Assembly (NCBI GenBank): GCA_024401645.1
Contig: JAKSKR010000005.1
Coordinates: forward strand, 43,809 to 107,808
DNA: 64,000 bases
Direction: 5' to 3'
DNA from: Paludibacteraceae bacterium
GTDB taxonomy: Bacteria > Bacteroidota > Bacteroidia > Bacteroidales > Paludibacteraceae
Below are positions 45,017-54,359 of this stretch, piece by piece. The notes beneath the pieces were generated by a model. It was given only the letters and a program-made list of their open reading frames with translations. It did not search any database and had not been told where the DNA came from. The translations under genes and the position numbers were made by a program. Positions within the stretch are counted from its first letter, which is position 1, and each line of letters opens with the position of its first letter.

Positions 45017-45358
45017 CTACGACCTTGTTGTCAGTTCCAGTCCTACTATACCCACAATTATCAGGAATGCGAAAAATATTCTTGAAATAGAAGCCGCATC
45101 GCCAAACAGGAACACGCCCATCAAGAATGTGGTAACAGCCCCTGCCCCCGTCCAAACAACGTATGCCGTGCTGATGGGTATGGTGCGTTGTGCCAAATAA
45201 AGGAAGAAACCACTGAACACGTAACTCAACATACCCAAAAGCATCCACAACAACGAGCGTTCGGGCTGAACGGTAGACATTTTGAAACCTAATGGCCAAC
45301 CTATTTCAAAACAAACGGCCACAAGCAATAATAACCAATTCATCATTTTCAAACTCAT
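45017..45358 (-). CDS. SMR-family small exporter (SugE/Gdx-like)
   Basis: 113 residues with four helices. The essential membrane Glu is in AVCFEIGWPLGFK (about E18), and YVVWTGAGAVTTFLMGVFLFG resembles the SugE/Gdx subgroup (guanidinium exporters) more than EmrE. It works as an antiparallel dimer, swapping protons for a cation. No guanidine riboswitch fits in the 58-nt leader, which also holds the flavodoxin terminator. Convergent with the repeat protein gene. Confidence 0.88.
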   Translation of the reverse strand: MSLKMMNWLLLLVAVCFEIGWPLGFKMSTVQPERSLLWMLLGMLSYVFSGFFLYLAQRTIPISTAYVVWTGAGAVTTFLMGVFLFGDAASISRIFFAFLIIVGIVGLELTTRS

Positions 45359-45365
45359 AAGAAAA

Positions 45366-45392
45366 CAAACGCACCCCCTACAGAGGTGCGTT
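45366..45392 (-). terminator. Terminator of the flavodoxin gene
   Basis: The minus strand forms AACGCACC / GGTGCGTT followed by TGTTTTC, just after the flavodoxin stop. Confidence 0.7.
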
Positions 45393-45416
45393 CGGTTATT
45401 TCTATCTAAAGTGCCT

Positions 45417-45962
45417 TTACTTCTTCAACGTTTTCACCCAGTTTGCAATATCTTCCTTGGTAACATGGTTAAGGACACGTCCTTCCCTAATAACCGTTGC
45501 AGGCGACACACTGCCCTTTAGGTTCTCAACCGTCTTACCCCATTGGCTACCGCCCGATGTTGCGAATAGGACGATGGTCTTACCTTTAAGGTCGTAACTC
45601 TCTAGGAAGGTGTTGATGATGGTAGGCGCAACGTACCACCAGATAGGGAAACCTACAAAAAGCGTGTCGTACTGCGCCATGTTTGTCAACTTCTTGGCAA
45701 TTTTAGGCCGTGAGTTCTTGTCCTTCATTTCAATGGTAGAACGGCTACTCTTGTCGGTCCAGTCTAGGTCGGCAGTTGTGTAAGGCTGTTCGGGAACAAT
45801 CTCGAAAATATCGGAATTAGAAACTTCGGCCAACTGTTCTGCAACCGCACGCGTGGTACCGGTTGCCGAGAAGTAAGCCACTAGGCTTTTCTTACCTTCT
45901 GCTTGCGCTACACACGAACTTAACAATGCCAAAATTGAAACCAATAAAGTCTTTAACCTCAT
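45417..45962 (-). CDS. Exported flavodoxin
   Basis: 181 residues. The flavodoxin fold is clear: FMN phosphate loop SLVAYFSATGTTRAVAEQL, then TLFVGFPIWWYVAPTIINTF and IVLFATSGGSQWGKTV. Unusually for flavodoxin, it carries an N-terminal signal (about 1-22, LALLSSCVAQA) that could be a lipobox or a cleaved signal. It would act as an electron carrier in the periplasm. The neighbouring M16 peptidase gene points the same way but is not obviously functionally linked. Confidence 0.88.
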   Translation of the reverse strand: MRLKTLLVSILALLSSCVAQAEGKKSLVAYFSATGTTRAVAEQLAEVSNSDIFEIVPEQPYTTADLDWTDKSSRSTIEMKDKNSRPKIAKKLTNMAQYDTLFVGFPIWWYVAPTIINTFLESYDLKGKTIVLFATSGGSQWGKTVENLKGSVSPATVIREGRVLNHVTKEDIANWVKTLKK

Positions 45963-45985
45963 AATATCCTTAATTAATAACCAGA

Positions 45986-47218
45986 TTACTTAAACAATAA
46001 TGTCGACAGTTTATCTTCTGTTAGCAAGTCGTTGGCAACCTCTTGCAACTGCTCGGCAGTGATTTGGTCAATGCGAGCAATGCGGGCCTCAAGAGGCGAG
46101 TATTCGCCAAAATAAAGAAAGTTCTTTGCAATGCCAAGAGCAACGCTTTCGTTGTTCTCTTCGGCAATAGCTATCTGTCCCTTCAGCTGCATTTGTGCAC
46201 GGTGCAATTGTGCCGAGCTGAGCTTTTCCTCACGCAAGCGGCGGAGTTCGTTCATCAGCAAGCCTATGCACTTGTCCTTATGCTTATGGTCGGTACTGAA
46301 ATAGACCGAGAGGATGCCCGTATCGGAATAGGCCGTGTAACCCGATTCGACGGAATAAGACATACCACCGCGCTCACGAATAGCCACATTCAGTCGGCTG
46401 TTCTGCCCAGGGCCACCCAAAATGTTATTCAACAACACCAAGGGGAAGCGGCGTTCGTCGCTAATGCCATAGGCGCGGGTGCCGGCAATGTAGTTTACCT
46501 GGTGCAAGTCTTTATCGGCCACAACATGCTGCACCTTGTACTCCGACAAGAATCCCAATTTCAGTTGGCTATCGCGTTTAGGAATGATGCGCAGATACTT
46601 ATCGTCGAGTGCTTGCAACTTCTTCAAAGGCATGCGGCCCATTGAGAAGAAGATGAGTCGGTCGGTACCATAACAGCGCTGGTGAAAGCGCATGGCATCG
46701 GCCGTAGTGTATTTTTCCAAGATAGTCTCTTCGCCCAACACACTTCTACCCAGCGGACAACCATTGAACAATAGGCCCTCAAAATCGTCGTAAATGAGTT
46801 CGGAAGGCGAATCGTTATAGGCATTAATCTCGTCAATGATGACGTCCTTCTCCTTGTCCAATTCATTCTGTGGGAATGTTGGATAGAACACCAAGTCGGT
46901 CACCAACTCCATGGCACGTTCGTAATACTCGTCGAGCACCGTGGCATAGACAAAGGTTTCTTCCTTCTCGGTATAGGCATTTATGTCGCCACCTACGTCT
47001 TCCAACCGGTTCAAGATGTGCCACGCATTGCGGTGAGTGGTACCCTTAAACATGCAGTGTTCTATGAAATGGGCCATACCACTCTCTTCGGGTTCCTCGT
47101 TACGGGTACCGATGTGAATGCCCATACCACAGTAAGCCACGGGCGAATCGTTCTGAATGTGAACCACCCGAATGCCGTTTGGCAAGGTATAGTAGAATAT
47201 GGCGTCTTCTGCTATCAT
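45986..47218 (-). CDS. M16-family zinc peptidase
   Basis: 410 residues. The inverted zinc motif HFIEH (H50, E53, H54) and the third ligand in VIIDEI (E130) are present, with the R/Y region of the second, inactive-type half (GPGQNSRLNVAIRERGG). This single-polypeptide, about 45-kDa form is like PqqL/MPP-beta-type processing peptidases. No signal peptide. The ATG overlaps the DUF3109 stop by four bases, so the two are coupled. Confidence 0.92.
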   Translation of the reverse strand: MIAEDAIFYYTLPNGIRVVHIQNDSPVAYCGMGIHIGTRNEEPEESGMAHFIEHCMFKGTTHRNAWHILNRLEDVGGDINAYTEKEETFVYATVLDEYYERAMELVTDLVFYPTFPQNELDKEKDVIIDEINAYNDSPSELIYDDFEGLLFNGCPLGRSVLGEETILEKYTTADAMRFHQRCYGTDRLIFFSMGRMPLKKLQALDDKYLRIIPKRDSQLKLGFLSEYKVQHVVADKDLHQVNYIAGTRAYGISDERRFPLVLLNNILGGPGQNSRLNVAIRERGGMSYSVESGYTAYSDTGILSVYFSTDHKHKDKCIGLLMNELRRLREEKLSSAQLHRAQMQLKGQIAIAEENNESVALGIAKNFLYFGEYSPLEARIARIDQITAEQLQEVANDLLTEDKLSTLLFK

Positions 47219-47796
47219 ATATAGTTTTGCTTTTTCAGTTCTTCAACTGTCATTTCCAACTCGTCGTACCACTCTTGACCGAAACGGCGGATAAGCGGTT
47301 CCTTCAAGAATTTGTAGACAGGCACCTTCAACTTTTTGCCCAACTTGCATGCACAGTGGCAAATGCTCCAACGGTGATAGTTTACCAATGTAAACTCATC
47401 GGTCTCGGTGAGGCGGATGGGATAAAGGTGGCACGAAATGGGCTTATAGAAATCGGTTCTGCCCTCGCGGTAAGCTTTCTCTATGGCACACATGCAAGTG
47501 CCGTCGGGGGCTGTATAGGTGAACACACATTCGCGACCATTGACGATGGTCGTCACATCGTCGCCATCGGGATCCTTGCATACCACACCTTCCTTTTCAA
47601 TAACCGCCTTTGCCTCTGGTTCCAAATCGTCCCAAACAATAGGCACAACGGCTTTCAGCTTCTCAATTTCATTGGGAGCCACCGGAGCACCGGCATCGCC
47701 TTCAATGCAACAGCAACCCTTGCAAGTGTCGAGGTCGCAAACAAACTCGCGAGAGAGGACATCGAAACTGACAATAGCCTTTCCTACTTCAATCAT
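47215..47796 (-). CDS. DUF3109 cysteine-rich protein
   Basis: 193 residues. At least eight conserved Cys: CDLDTCKGCCCIEGDAG near the start, then CMCAIEKA, ISCHLYPIR and WSICHCACKLG. This is the DUF3109 pattern, resembling the Fe-S/zinc YkgJ-type cluster families. It probably binds metal or an Fe-S cluster; its role is unknown. It is the upstream partner of the M16 peptidase (4-nt overlap). Confidence 0.88.
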   Translation of the reverse strand: MIEVGKAIVSFDVLSREFVCDLDTCKGCCCIEGDAGAPVAPNEIEKLKAVVPIVWDDLEPEAKAVIEKEGVVCKDPDGDDVTTIVNGRECVFTYTAPDGTCMCAIEKAYREGRTDFYKPISCHLYPIRLTETDEFTLVNYHRWSICHCACKLGKKLKVPVYKFLKEPLIRRFGQEWYDELEMTVEELKKQNYI

Positions 47797-47821
47797 CTTT
47801 CTTTAGGGGTGTTTGTTAGCA

Positions 47822-48637
47822 TTAGAGGGCGTTAACCACCTTACGTATCTTAACCAACTTTTCCATCAGGCCGTCGAAGAGGTCGAGGTGAAGCATGTTG
47901 GCACCATCGCTCTTGGCATTTTTAGGGTCGGGATGGGTTTCCAAAAAGATACCATCGACACCAACTGCAATACCAGCACGGGCAATGGTTTCGATGAGCT
48001 GCGGATTACCGCCACTCACACCACTCGACTGGTTTGGCTGTTGCAACGAATGGGTAATATCTAGCACCACTGGGAGGCCTGTTTCCTGCATGATAGGAAT
48101 ACCACGGTAGTCGACCATCAAATCTTGGTAACCGAAACCGGTACCACGGTCGGTTAACATAACGCGCGGATTTCCGCTTTGGGTCACCTTGTCGGCAGCA
48201 AACTTCATTGAAGCAGGCGCCAGGAACTGACCTTTCTTAATGTTGACAACCTTGCCGGTGTGTGCAGCCGCTTCTAGCAAGTCGGTCTGTCGGCAAAGGA
48301 ATGCCGGAATCTGCAACACGTCTACATACTCTGCAGCCAAAGCAGCCTCGCTAGCCGCATGAATGTCGGTAACGGTAGGAACGTCGAACGTTTCGCTCAC
48401 CTTGCGCAACACCTTCAACGCCTTTTCGTCGCCAATGCCCATGAAAGAGTCAAGACGCGAACGGTTAGCCTTACGGTATGAGCCTTTGAAGATAAGTGGA
48501 ATCTGCAAACGGTCGCAAGTCTTCACCAAATGTTCGGCAATAGACATTGCCATTTCTTCGCCTTCAATAACGCAAGGGCCAGCCAACAAGAAGAAGTTGC
48601 CGCTGTCGGTATGTTTTAGTTTGTCAATCTTATACAT
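47822..48637 (-). CDS. kdsA: KDO-8-phosphate synthase
   Basis: 271 residues. The family signatures LLAGPCVIEGEEMAMSIA and FKGSYRKANRSRLDSFMG, plus VMLTDRGTGFGYQDLMVDYR, mark the aldolase that joins PEP and arabinose-5-phosphate to KDO-8-P for LPS inner core. A TATCTTTG box is upstream. Confidence 0.97.
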   Translation of the reverse strand: MYKIDKLKHTDSGNFFLLAGPCVIEGEEMAMSIAEHLVKTCDRLQIPLIFKGSYRKANRSRLDSFMGIGDEKALKVLRKVSETFDVPTVTDIHAASEAALAAEYVDVLQIPAFLCRQTDLLEAAAHTGKVVNIKKGQFLAPASMKFAADKVTQSGNPRVMLTDRGTGFGYQDLMVDYRGIPIMQETGLPVVLDITHSLQQPNQSSGVSGGNPQLIETIARAGIAVGVDGIFLETHPDPKNAKSDGANMLHLDLFDGLMEKLVKIRKVVNAL

Positions 48638-48663
48638 AAGTTATTTTACTTTTTTCTTTGTTA

Positions 48664-48671
48664 CAAAGATA
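48664..48671 (-). promoter_or_regulatory. -7 box for the kdsA operon
   Basis: The minus strand reads TATCTTTG, 27 nt upstream of the kdsA ATG. Confidence 0.5.
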
Positions 48672-48699
48672 CAAAATCCGTTTCTAATAGAAGGTGTGT

Positions 48700-49629
48700 T
48701 CAGCCTTCGTCTCGCACAATCATATTCAGTGCACTGGGTACAATGGAAATGTTGAATGGCGCTTCGGCACCGTCTTGAATTATGCCGTCGGCCTCTACCT
48801 TGTGTCGTTCCTGGCTGGTCAGCCTTACCTTGCTTGTGCGGTAAAGGTGAAGTACCCCTCCAAAGCCTCGACGGAAAAGAACGCGCGAAATGTCGCGAAT
48901 GGTTTGATAGACGGTTGGCCGGCTAGCCAACAGCACGTCAAACTGTCCGTCGGTAGGGTCGGCATCGGGTGTCTGCTTAATGCCACCGCCCGTATAGGGG
49001 CCGTTGGCAATACTCATGGTGAAGAAGTCGCCATTGAAAGTATCGTTATCGGCTTCGAACAGAATAGGCTTCGACTTATGGGTAACTGCACAGACGATGA
49101 GGGCAAACAAATAGTTCAACGATATGCCTTTGGCAAAGTTTCCGAATTGTTCGGCACGGCTAACAATTTCAGCATCGAAACCCAGGCCTACCGAGTTGAT
49201 GAAATATTTGGTAACCACGTCTTGCGCCTTGTTGTAGGTAAGGCAACCAACGTCTACCCGTTTGGTGCGCCCCTTCTCTAAATGCGCCAAGCACTCGTCT
49301 ACCCGCTTGCCTATGTTCCAGAAGCGGCACCAGTCGTTACCGGTACCCGAAGGCAGAATGGCAAAGGTCAATTCCCTAGAATCGACACCCGAGGTCATCA
49401 ATCCATCGACCACCTCGCTGATGGTGCCGTCGCCACCCACCACCAAGACATGTCGGTAACCGGCGGCAACCAGTTCACGCGCCAAAATGGTTGCGTGACC
49501 GGCATATTCCGAATAACGGAAATCGCCATCGATACCACCCGACTTTAAGGCCTCGCTTATGGTCTGTTTCCCCGATATTTTCTTATCTCCGGCTTTCGGA
49601 TTTAATATAACCCCCCAATGTTTCTGCAT
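48700..49629 (-). CDS. Diacylglycerol/lipid kinase family protein
   Basis: 309 residues. The nucleotide-binding VVGGDGTISEVVDGL and the LPSGTGNDWCRFW motif are those of the DagK/YegS/LCB5 family, which phosphorylates diacylglycerol or sphingoid bases. The C-terminal beta domain (about 150-300) is present. Bacteroidetes make sphingolipids, so a sphingoid substrate is possible, but the sequence does not decide. The gene lies upstream of kdsA on the same strand. Confidence 0.9.
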   Translation of the reverse strand: MQKHWGVILNPKAGDKKISGKQTISEALKSGGIDGDFRYSEYAGHATILARELVAAGYRHVLVVGGDGTISEVVDGLMTSGVDSRELTFAILPSGTGNDWCRFWNIGKRVDECLAHLEKGRTKRVDVGCLTYNKAQDVVTKYFINSVGLGFDAEIVSRAEQFGNFAKGISLNYLFALIVCAVTHKSKPILFEADNDTFNGDFFTMSIANGPYTGGGIKQTPDADPTDGQFDVLLASRPTVYQTIRDISRVLFRRGFGGVLHLYRTSKVRLTSQERHKVEADGIIQDGAEAPFNISIVPSALNMIVRDEG

Positions 49630-49713
49630 ACCCTGCTAATTAGTATATGTAAAGATAACCGATTTTTAGAGCAAGACAAACAACACACAAGTTTAATTAC
49701 CAACAGCATAAAA

Positions 49714-49750
49714 TAAAAGGCGTACCGTGTGCAAACAGCCGGTACGCCTT
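49714..49750 (-). terminator. Terminator of the PL11 gene
   Basis: AAGGCGTACCG (49717-49727) pairs exactly with 49740-49750. The minus strand then has TTTTATTTTATG. Confidence 0.85.
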
Positions 49751-49786
49751 AGTGTAGTTTTATAAATAAGTAGTATTTCTAGGAAA

Positions 49787-52700
49787 TCATCTAAGTAAGA
49801 GTTTTACTCTGTCATTTCCTATTCTTAGCAAGTAACATCCGGCAGGGATGCCCTTCCTATTCACGTATATAGAATTCTGACCATTCGAAACCTTAACGCT
49901 CTCGCTGAGCACGACTTCACCCATAAGGGAAACCATTTCAACAGCAAGTTCGCCTTCGCCATCGGCATTGAAAAGGACTGTGCAACCATCGTCTACCGGA
50001 TTAGGATAAGCTTGTAAGCCCTTAACCGATGCAGCAAGAGCAACACCGGTCATGTCACCATTGTCGGTCATGCCTAACAAATAACGGCAAGCATTTTCTA
50101 CCAAGCCAACAGCCGCATCGGTTACATTGCCCAACGAATTGCCGTTAATGCCAATCTGCAGATATTTGCCACCAAGAGTAGTTCCAGAAATAACAGCACC
50201 AGAATCGGCTTCAAGAATGCAGACATTATCGGTACCCTTAATGGAAGCCAAAGTGTTCACGTTTCCATTAACAGAGGTAAAGTTTTCCGGATTCATGAAA
50301 GTAAATCCCTTAGCATTTACCGCACTCAAAACTTCCAATTCGCCTTCCTGAACATCTAGGTTCTTGAAAATTGGGTGAGAAGCCTGACCTTCGGCAATGG
50401 TCAAGGCTGTAGCGGTTGCATCGTCGCCAAAACCGGCAGTTGCCCAACTCCAAGTAGCGTCGCTCGTCTTATAGGCATGCACCTTCATGTTCAGCACCGG
50501 TGCTTTAACGCCCTTCAGGCTTGCCATAATTGGCGAGTTTGATGCCGCCACCTCACAAATGACAATCATATCGAACTGCGAGTAGTCGACACTGGTCTGC
50601 TGGGCATCTACCTCAACCACATAGAAGTCGTCGTTTGCCTTCAATGCTGGCAACAACTTTGTGTCGTTAGCATAAGTGGCAACGGTAGGGTCGGTAACAT
50701 AAGCCACCTTCTTCAACGCAACGGTAGTGTCGGGTATTACGGTCAATGTACCACCAGGGCCATCAACATTCACATTAGGGCCTTCGGTCTGCAACGTGTA
50801 CATATAGTTGCCCACCAATGTTGGTGTGCCCGAAATAGTGAGCGTGCCGTTATTGTCTACTGCAGTTACGCCATAAGGCAAGGCTCCTATAACAGCCAAC
50901 TTATCGGCATTGGTGTAGGTGTAGATGGTTGCTGTCATAGGTCGACCTGCAACTATAACCTGGTTGCGAGCACCACCCGACCCCTTACGGCCAATGGTAG
51001 CAGTGTCGCGAACCACAGCTTCGCCACCAACCACCATAATGTCTGGTTGCTTAACCTTATCGACACCACCGCCAATATAGAAACTGAGATGAGGAGGCTG
51101 ATTGTAGGCTGTATTCTGCCAAGCAACGCCGCAACGGTAAACGGCATCGTGCATTGGGGTGAACAAGCGATACTTACTTTCTATGGTTGTAGTGTAAATG
51201 AAAATCTGACTTGGGTTATTGGTGTTGTAGGTTATCACCTCTTCGCGCCAGTCGCCAAAAATGTCGGCAGACAAGCAAGGGTTTGCCTTTGTGCTATTGA
51301 TGGAAGAACCTTGTAGAGTAATGAGATTGTTAGTTCCATTGCCGTTCCATTTTGAGATGGTAGTACCATCGAGCAACTCGTCCTGCAAGTCACCATCCCA
51401 ATAGATACGGAAGTTGACCGAAGGACGTTTGGTGGAAATAACCTTGCCATTTATGTCATATACGTTACTACTACCTGTGCTCCAACATTCAAAACCTGGG
51501 TGCGAAGCATCTATATCGGCAGCCAAGCCACGACCAACGTCGGTACCTGTCTTCTCACCGAAAATAACCTTACCCGTGCGCAAATTTCGCAACTCGTATC
51601 CATAAGCGCTTGATGTCTCTTCGTGAACGAACCAACCTAACAGGTCGTCGGAAGAAGGGTCCATCTGCGAAACGTGCATAGCATCGCCATGACCAAAACC
51701 TGTGCGGTAGTAAAGTTTACCGTCGTGGTCAATACATGCCGAACCATATATAATTTCGTCGTAACCATCGCCATCAACATCGGCACTAGTCAAGTTATGG
51801 AAACCTTCGCCATAAGCGCCCTGTCCTGCCGTGGTTGAATGGTGTTCCCAACGCTGCACCAACTTGCCTTCCTTAAAGTCGTAGGCCACCAAGTTCGACT
51901 GGGTATAATAGCCACGGCACATTACCACGCTTGGATGAACGCCATCGAGGTATGCCGTGCACGCCAGGAAACGGTCGCATCGGTTGCCGTAGTTATCTCC
52001 CCATGTGCCTTTGTTGCTGACGTTGCCACGAAGCGGATTGAAAGCAATAGTGTTGATTTCAGCACCGGTCAAGCCTTCAAAAATGGTTAGGTATTCCGGT
52101 CCACTAAGAATGTAGCCGCTAGAGTTACGATTGTTTGCCTTTGGGTCGTCGTTACCCATTATCACATATTTTCCCTTTCCGTCTATGGTACCTGGAGCAG
52201 TCTTACATACCATTTCGGCCTTACCGTCACCATCGTAGTCATAAACCTGGAACTGGGTATAGTGCGCACCTGCACGAATGTTGACACCAAGGTCAATTCG
52301 CCACAAGAATGTTCCATCGAGCTTGTAGCAATCGATGTAAACCTTATCGGTCACACCCGACTGTGAATTATCTTTTGAGTTGCTAGGGTCCCACTTGACA
52401 AATAGCTCGTATTGACCGTCGCCATCAACATCGCCCACACTCATGTCGTTAGGTGTGTATGTGCAACCACTAGCCGTAGGTTGCTTTAGGGTTAGGGTCT
52501 TGTACTGTTGTGCCCACACAGGAGCAGCAGCAGAGGCATCTACCTCCTTGCTATTGACAACCGACTTGACCACATATTTAGAAGAAGTCGAGCCACCGGC
52601 ATCGACCAAATTTGTTTTTGTTGTGATGGGAGCATCGTTTACCTTAACGCCGTCGCGATAAACATTAAATGCAGTGCTAGCAGATTCATTCCCAAGGAAA

Positions 52701-52849
52701 CGCCAACTAACAAACACACCATTCGCAGTTTTAACAGCAACCACACCTCGGTCTAGTTTTTCCATCTGTTTGGTTGCAGCAGAACCACCAATGCTATTAA
52801 TAGCAAGTAACATCAGCGTTGCACATGCTGAACGAAATACGTGTTTCAT
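49787..52849 (-). CDS. Secreted PL11 rhamnogalacturonan lyase with T9SS sorting domain
   Basis: 1020 residues. Signal peptide about 1-25. The start RGVVAVKTANGVFVSWRFLG and the repeated calcium-type blades (DVDGDGQYELFVKWDPSNS, DYDGDGKAEMVCKTAPG, DVDGDGYDEIIYGSACID) form the 8-bladed propeller of polysaccharide lyase family 11. This family cuts rhamnogalacturonan I of pectin. Past the propeller come an Ig-like domain (about 650-720) and a flavodoxin-like, ThuA-type domain (about 725-930, KVAYVTDPTVATYAND). The C-terminal type IX sorting domain includes KGLQAYPNPVDDGC. The two extra domains make it longer than most PL11 enzymes. Confidence 0.9.
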   Translation of the reverse strand: MKHVFRSACATLMLLAINSIGGSAATKQMEKLDRGVVAVKTANGVFVSWRFLGNESASTAFNVYRDGVKVNDAPITTKTNLVDAGGSTSSKYVVKSVVNSKEVDASAAAPVWAQQYKTLTLKQPTASGCTYTPNDMSVGDVDGDGQYELFVKWDPSNSKDNSQSGVTDKVYIDCYKLDGTFLWRIDLGVNIRAGAHYTQFQVYDYDGDGKAEMVCKTAPGTIDGKGKYVIMGNDDPKANNRNSSGYILSGPEYLTIFEGLTGAEINTIAFNPLRGNVSNKGTWGDNYGNRCDRFLACTAYLDGVHPSVVMCRGYYTQSNLVAYDFKEGKLVQRWEHHSTTAGQGAYGEGFHNLTSADVDGDGYDEIIYGSACIDHDGKLYYRTGFGHGDAMHVSQMDPSSDDLLGWFVHEETSSAYGYELRNLRTGKVIFGEKTGTDVGRGLAADIDASHPGFECWSTGSSNVYDINGKVISTKRPSVNFRIYWDGDLQDELLDGTTISKWNGNGTNNLITLQGSSINSTKANPCLSADIFGDWREEVITYNTNNPSQIFIYTTTIESKYRLFTPMHDAVYRCGVAWQNTAYNQPPHLSFYIGGGVDKVKQPDIMVVGGEAVVRDTATIGRKGSGGARNQVIVAGRPMTATIYTYTNADKLAVIGALPYGVTAVDNNGTLTISGTPTLVGNYMYTLQTEGPNVNVDGPGGTLTVIPDTTVALKKVAYVTDPTVATYANDTKLLPALKANDDFYVVEVDAQQTSVDYSQFDMIVICEVAASNSPIMASLKGVKAPVLNMKVHAYKTSDATWSWATAGFGDDATATALTIAEGQASHPIFKNLDVQEGELEVLSAVNAKGFTFMNPENFTSVNGNVNTLASIKGTDNVCILEADSGAVISGTTLGGKYLQIGINGNSLGNVTDAAVGLVENACRYLLGMTDNGDMTGVALAASVKGLQAYPNPVDDGCTVLFNADGEGELAVEMVSLMGEVVLSESVKVSNGQNSIYVNRKGIPAGCYLLRIGNDRVKLLLR

Positions 52850-52891
52850 GGCAGTAATAAATTATAGTTTAACGTGTTTTTGAGTTGTAGC

Positions 52892-52899
52892 AAATATAA
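52892..52899 (-). promoter_or_regulatory. -7 box for the PL11 gene
   Basis: The minus strand reads TATATTTG, 43 nt upstream of the ATG at 52849. Confidence 0.5.
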
Positions 52900-53020
52900 G
52901 ATATAGTTATAACACACAACATTAAATTCTTCTCAAATAATAGGATATTTGGCTCAAATAGTTCATTATCGTCTAAAATCGTACGACAAAAAAGCCCATT
53001 CCATCGGAGATAACGGCAAT

Positions 53021-53057
53021 AAAAAAAGAGGCATCCGCCTTTCGGTGGACACCTCTT
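53021..53057 (-). terminator. Terminator of the ftsX-to-DUF1015 gene run
   Basis: Arms 53026-53039 and 53044-53057 pair with one mismatch around a 4-nt loop. On the minus strand a T7 run follows, shortly after the DUF1015 stop. Confidence 0.8.
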
Positions 53058-53078
53058 GAAATTTATTTTTTCTCTCGA

Positions 53079-54326
53079 TTATGAAAGCTTGTGGATAACC
53101 AAACCAGAGCGGAGTTTAGGTTCGAACCAAGTAGCCTTTGGCGGCATAATCTTACCGCTGTCGGCAATGTCCATAATCTGCTTCATGGTTACAGGGTAAA
53201 GTGCCAATGCAGCCTTCATTTCACCATTGTCTACACGACGCTTCAATTCCTTCAAGCCACGCAAGCCACCAACGAAGTCGATGCGCTTTGAGCTACGCAA
53301 GTCGGTAATGCCGAGCTGCTTGTCGAGGATGAGGCGAGATGAGATGTCGACGTCAAGAACACCAATAGGGTCGTTGTTGTCGAAAGTACCAGCCTTTGCA
53401 GTCAAGCTGTACCAAATACCTTCCAAGTAAAGAGAGAAGTTGTGCAATGCGTTTGGCTTGTAGATTTCAGCACCCTTCTTTTCTACAACGAAGTCAGCTT
53501 CCAATGCCTTCAAGAATTCGTCAGCAGTCTTACCGTTCAAGTCCTTAACAACGCGGTTGTAGTCGAGGATGGTAAGCTGGCTTGCAGGGAAGCAGACTGC
53601 CATGAAGTAGTTGTACTCTTCGTCGCCCTTGTGGTTAGGGTTCTGTTTAGCCTTTTCGTCGCCAACCAAAGCAGCTGCAGCTGAACGGTGGTGACCATCG
53701 GCAATGTAGAGAGAAGGCATCTTGGCGAACTGTTCGGTGATGACCTTCATATCTTCTTCGTCGGAAATAATCCAGAACTTGTGACCGAAACCATCGATAG
53801 GCGCAATGAAGTCGTATTCTGGAGTTGTTGCGGCATAACGTGCAATTATGGCGTTAAGCTTTTCGTCGTCTGGGTAAGCGAAGAACACAGGTTCAATGTT
53901 AGCGTTGTTAACACGAACGTGCTTCATACGGTCTTCTTCCTTATCGCGACGGGTCAACTCGTGCTTCTTGATGACGCCAGTCATGTAGTCGTTAACGTAA
54001 GCTGCTACAACTAGGCCGTACTGTGTCTTGCCGTTCATTGTTTGAGCGTAGATGTAGTACTGTTCCTTTGCGTCTTGCTTCAACCAACCCTTATCCTGGA
54101 ACTTCTGGAAGTTTTCTGCTGCCTTTTCGTATACCTTTGGATCGTATTCACTAGTACCAACTGGGAAATCGATTTCAGGCTTAATGATGTGGTAAAGTGA
54201 CTTTTCGTTGTCACCTGCCTCGGCACGTGCTTCTTCAGAATCGAGGACGTCGTATGGACGGCTTTCAACCTGTTCTACAAGGTCTTTAGGAGGGCGGATA
54301 CCCTTGAAAGGTTTAATAATTGCCAT
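53079..54326 (-). CDS. DUF1015 protein
   Basis: 415 residues. Start IIKPFKGIRPPKDLVEQVES, then PYDVLDSEEARA, SLYHIIKPEIDFP and YIADGHHRSAAAALVGDE are the hallmarks of DUF1015, a soluble family (HTH-like by some annotations) of unknown enzyme activity. The DGHHR motif may be an active site. It lies 33 nt after queA, at the end of the ftsX run, before a terminator. Confidence 0.92.
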   Translation of the reverse strand: MAIIKPFKGIRPPKDLVEQVESRPYDVLDSEEARAEAGDNEKSLYHIIKPEIDFPVGTSEYDPKVYEKAAENFQKFQDKGWLKQDAKEQYYIYAQTMNGKTQYGLVVAAYVNDYMTGVIKKHELTRRDKEEDRMKHVRVNNANIEPVFFAYPDDEKLNAIIARYAATTPEYDFIAPIDGFGHKFWIISDEEDMKVITEQFAKMPSLYIADGHHRSAAAALVGDEKAKQNPNHKGDEEYNYFMAVCFPASQLTILDYNRVVKDLNGKTADEFLKALEADFVVEKKGAEIYKPNALHNFSLYLEGIWYSLTAKAGTFDNNDPIGVLDVDISSRLILDKQLGITDLRSSKRIDFVGGLRGLKELKRRVDNGEMKAALALYPVTMKQIMDIADSGKIMPPKATWFEPKLRSGLVIHKLS

Positions 54327-54359
54327 TTTATTTCTTTATGTTTTAGTTTTTATATTCTG

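Noticed and set aside
53110..53140. GGTTCGAACC-like string as a tRNA T-arm.
   Set aside because: It lies in the DUF1015 coding sequence and has no other tRNA arms or acceptor stem around it.
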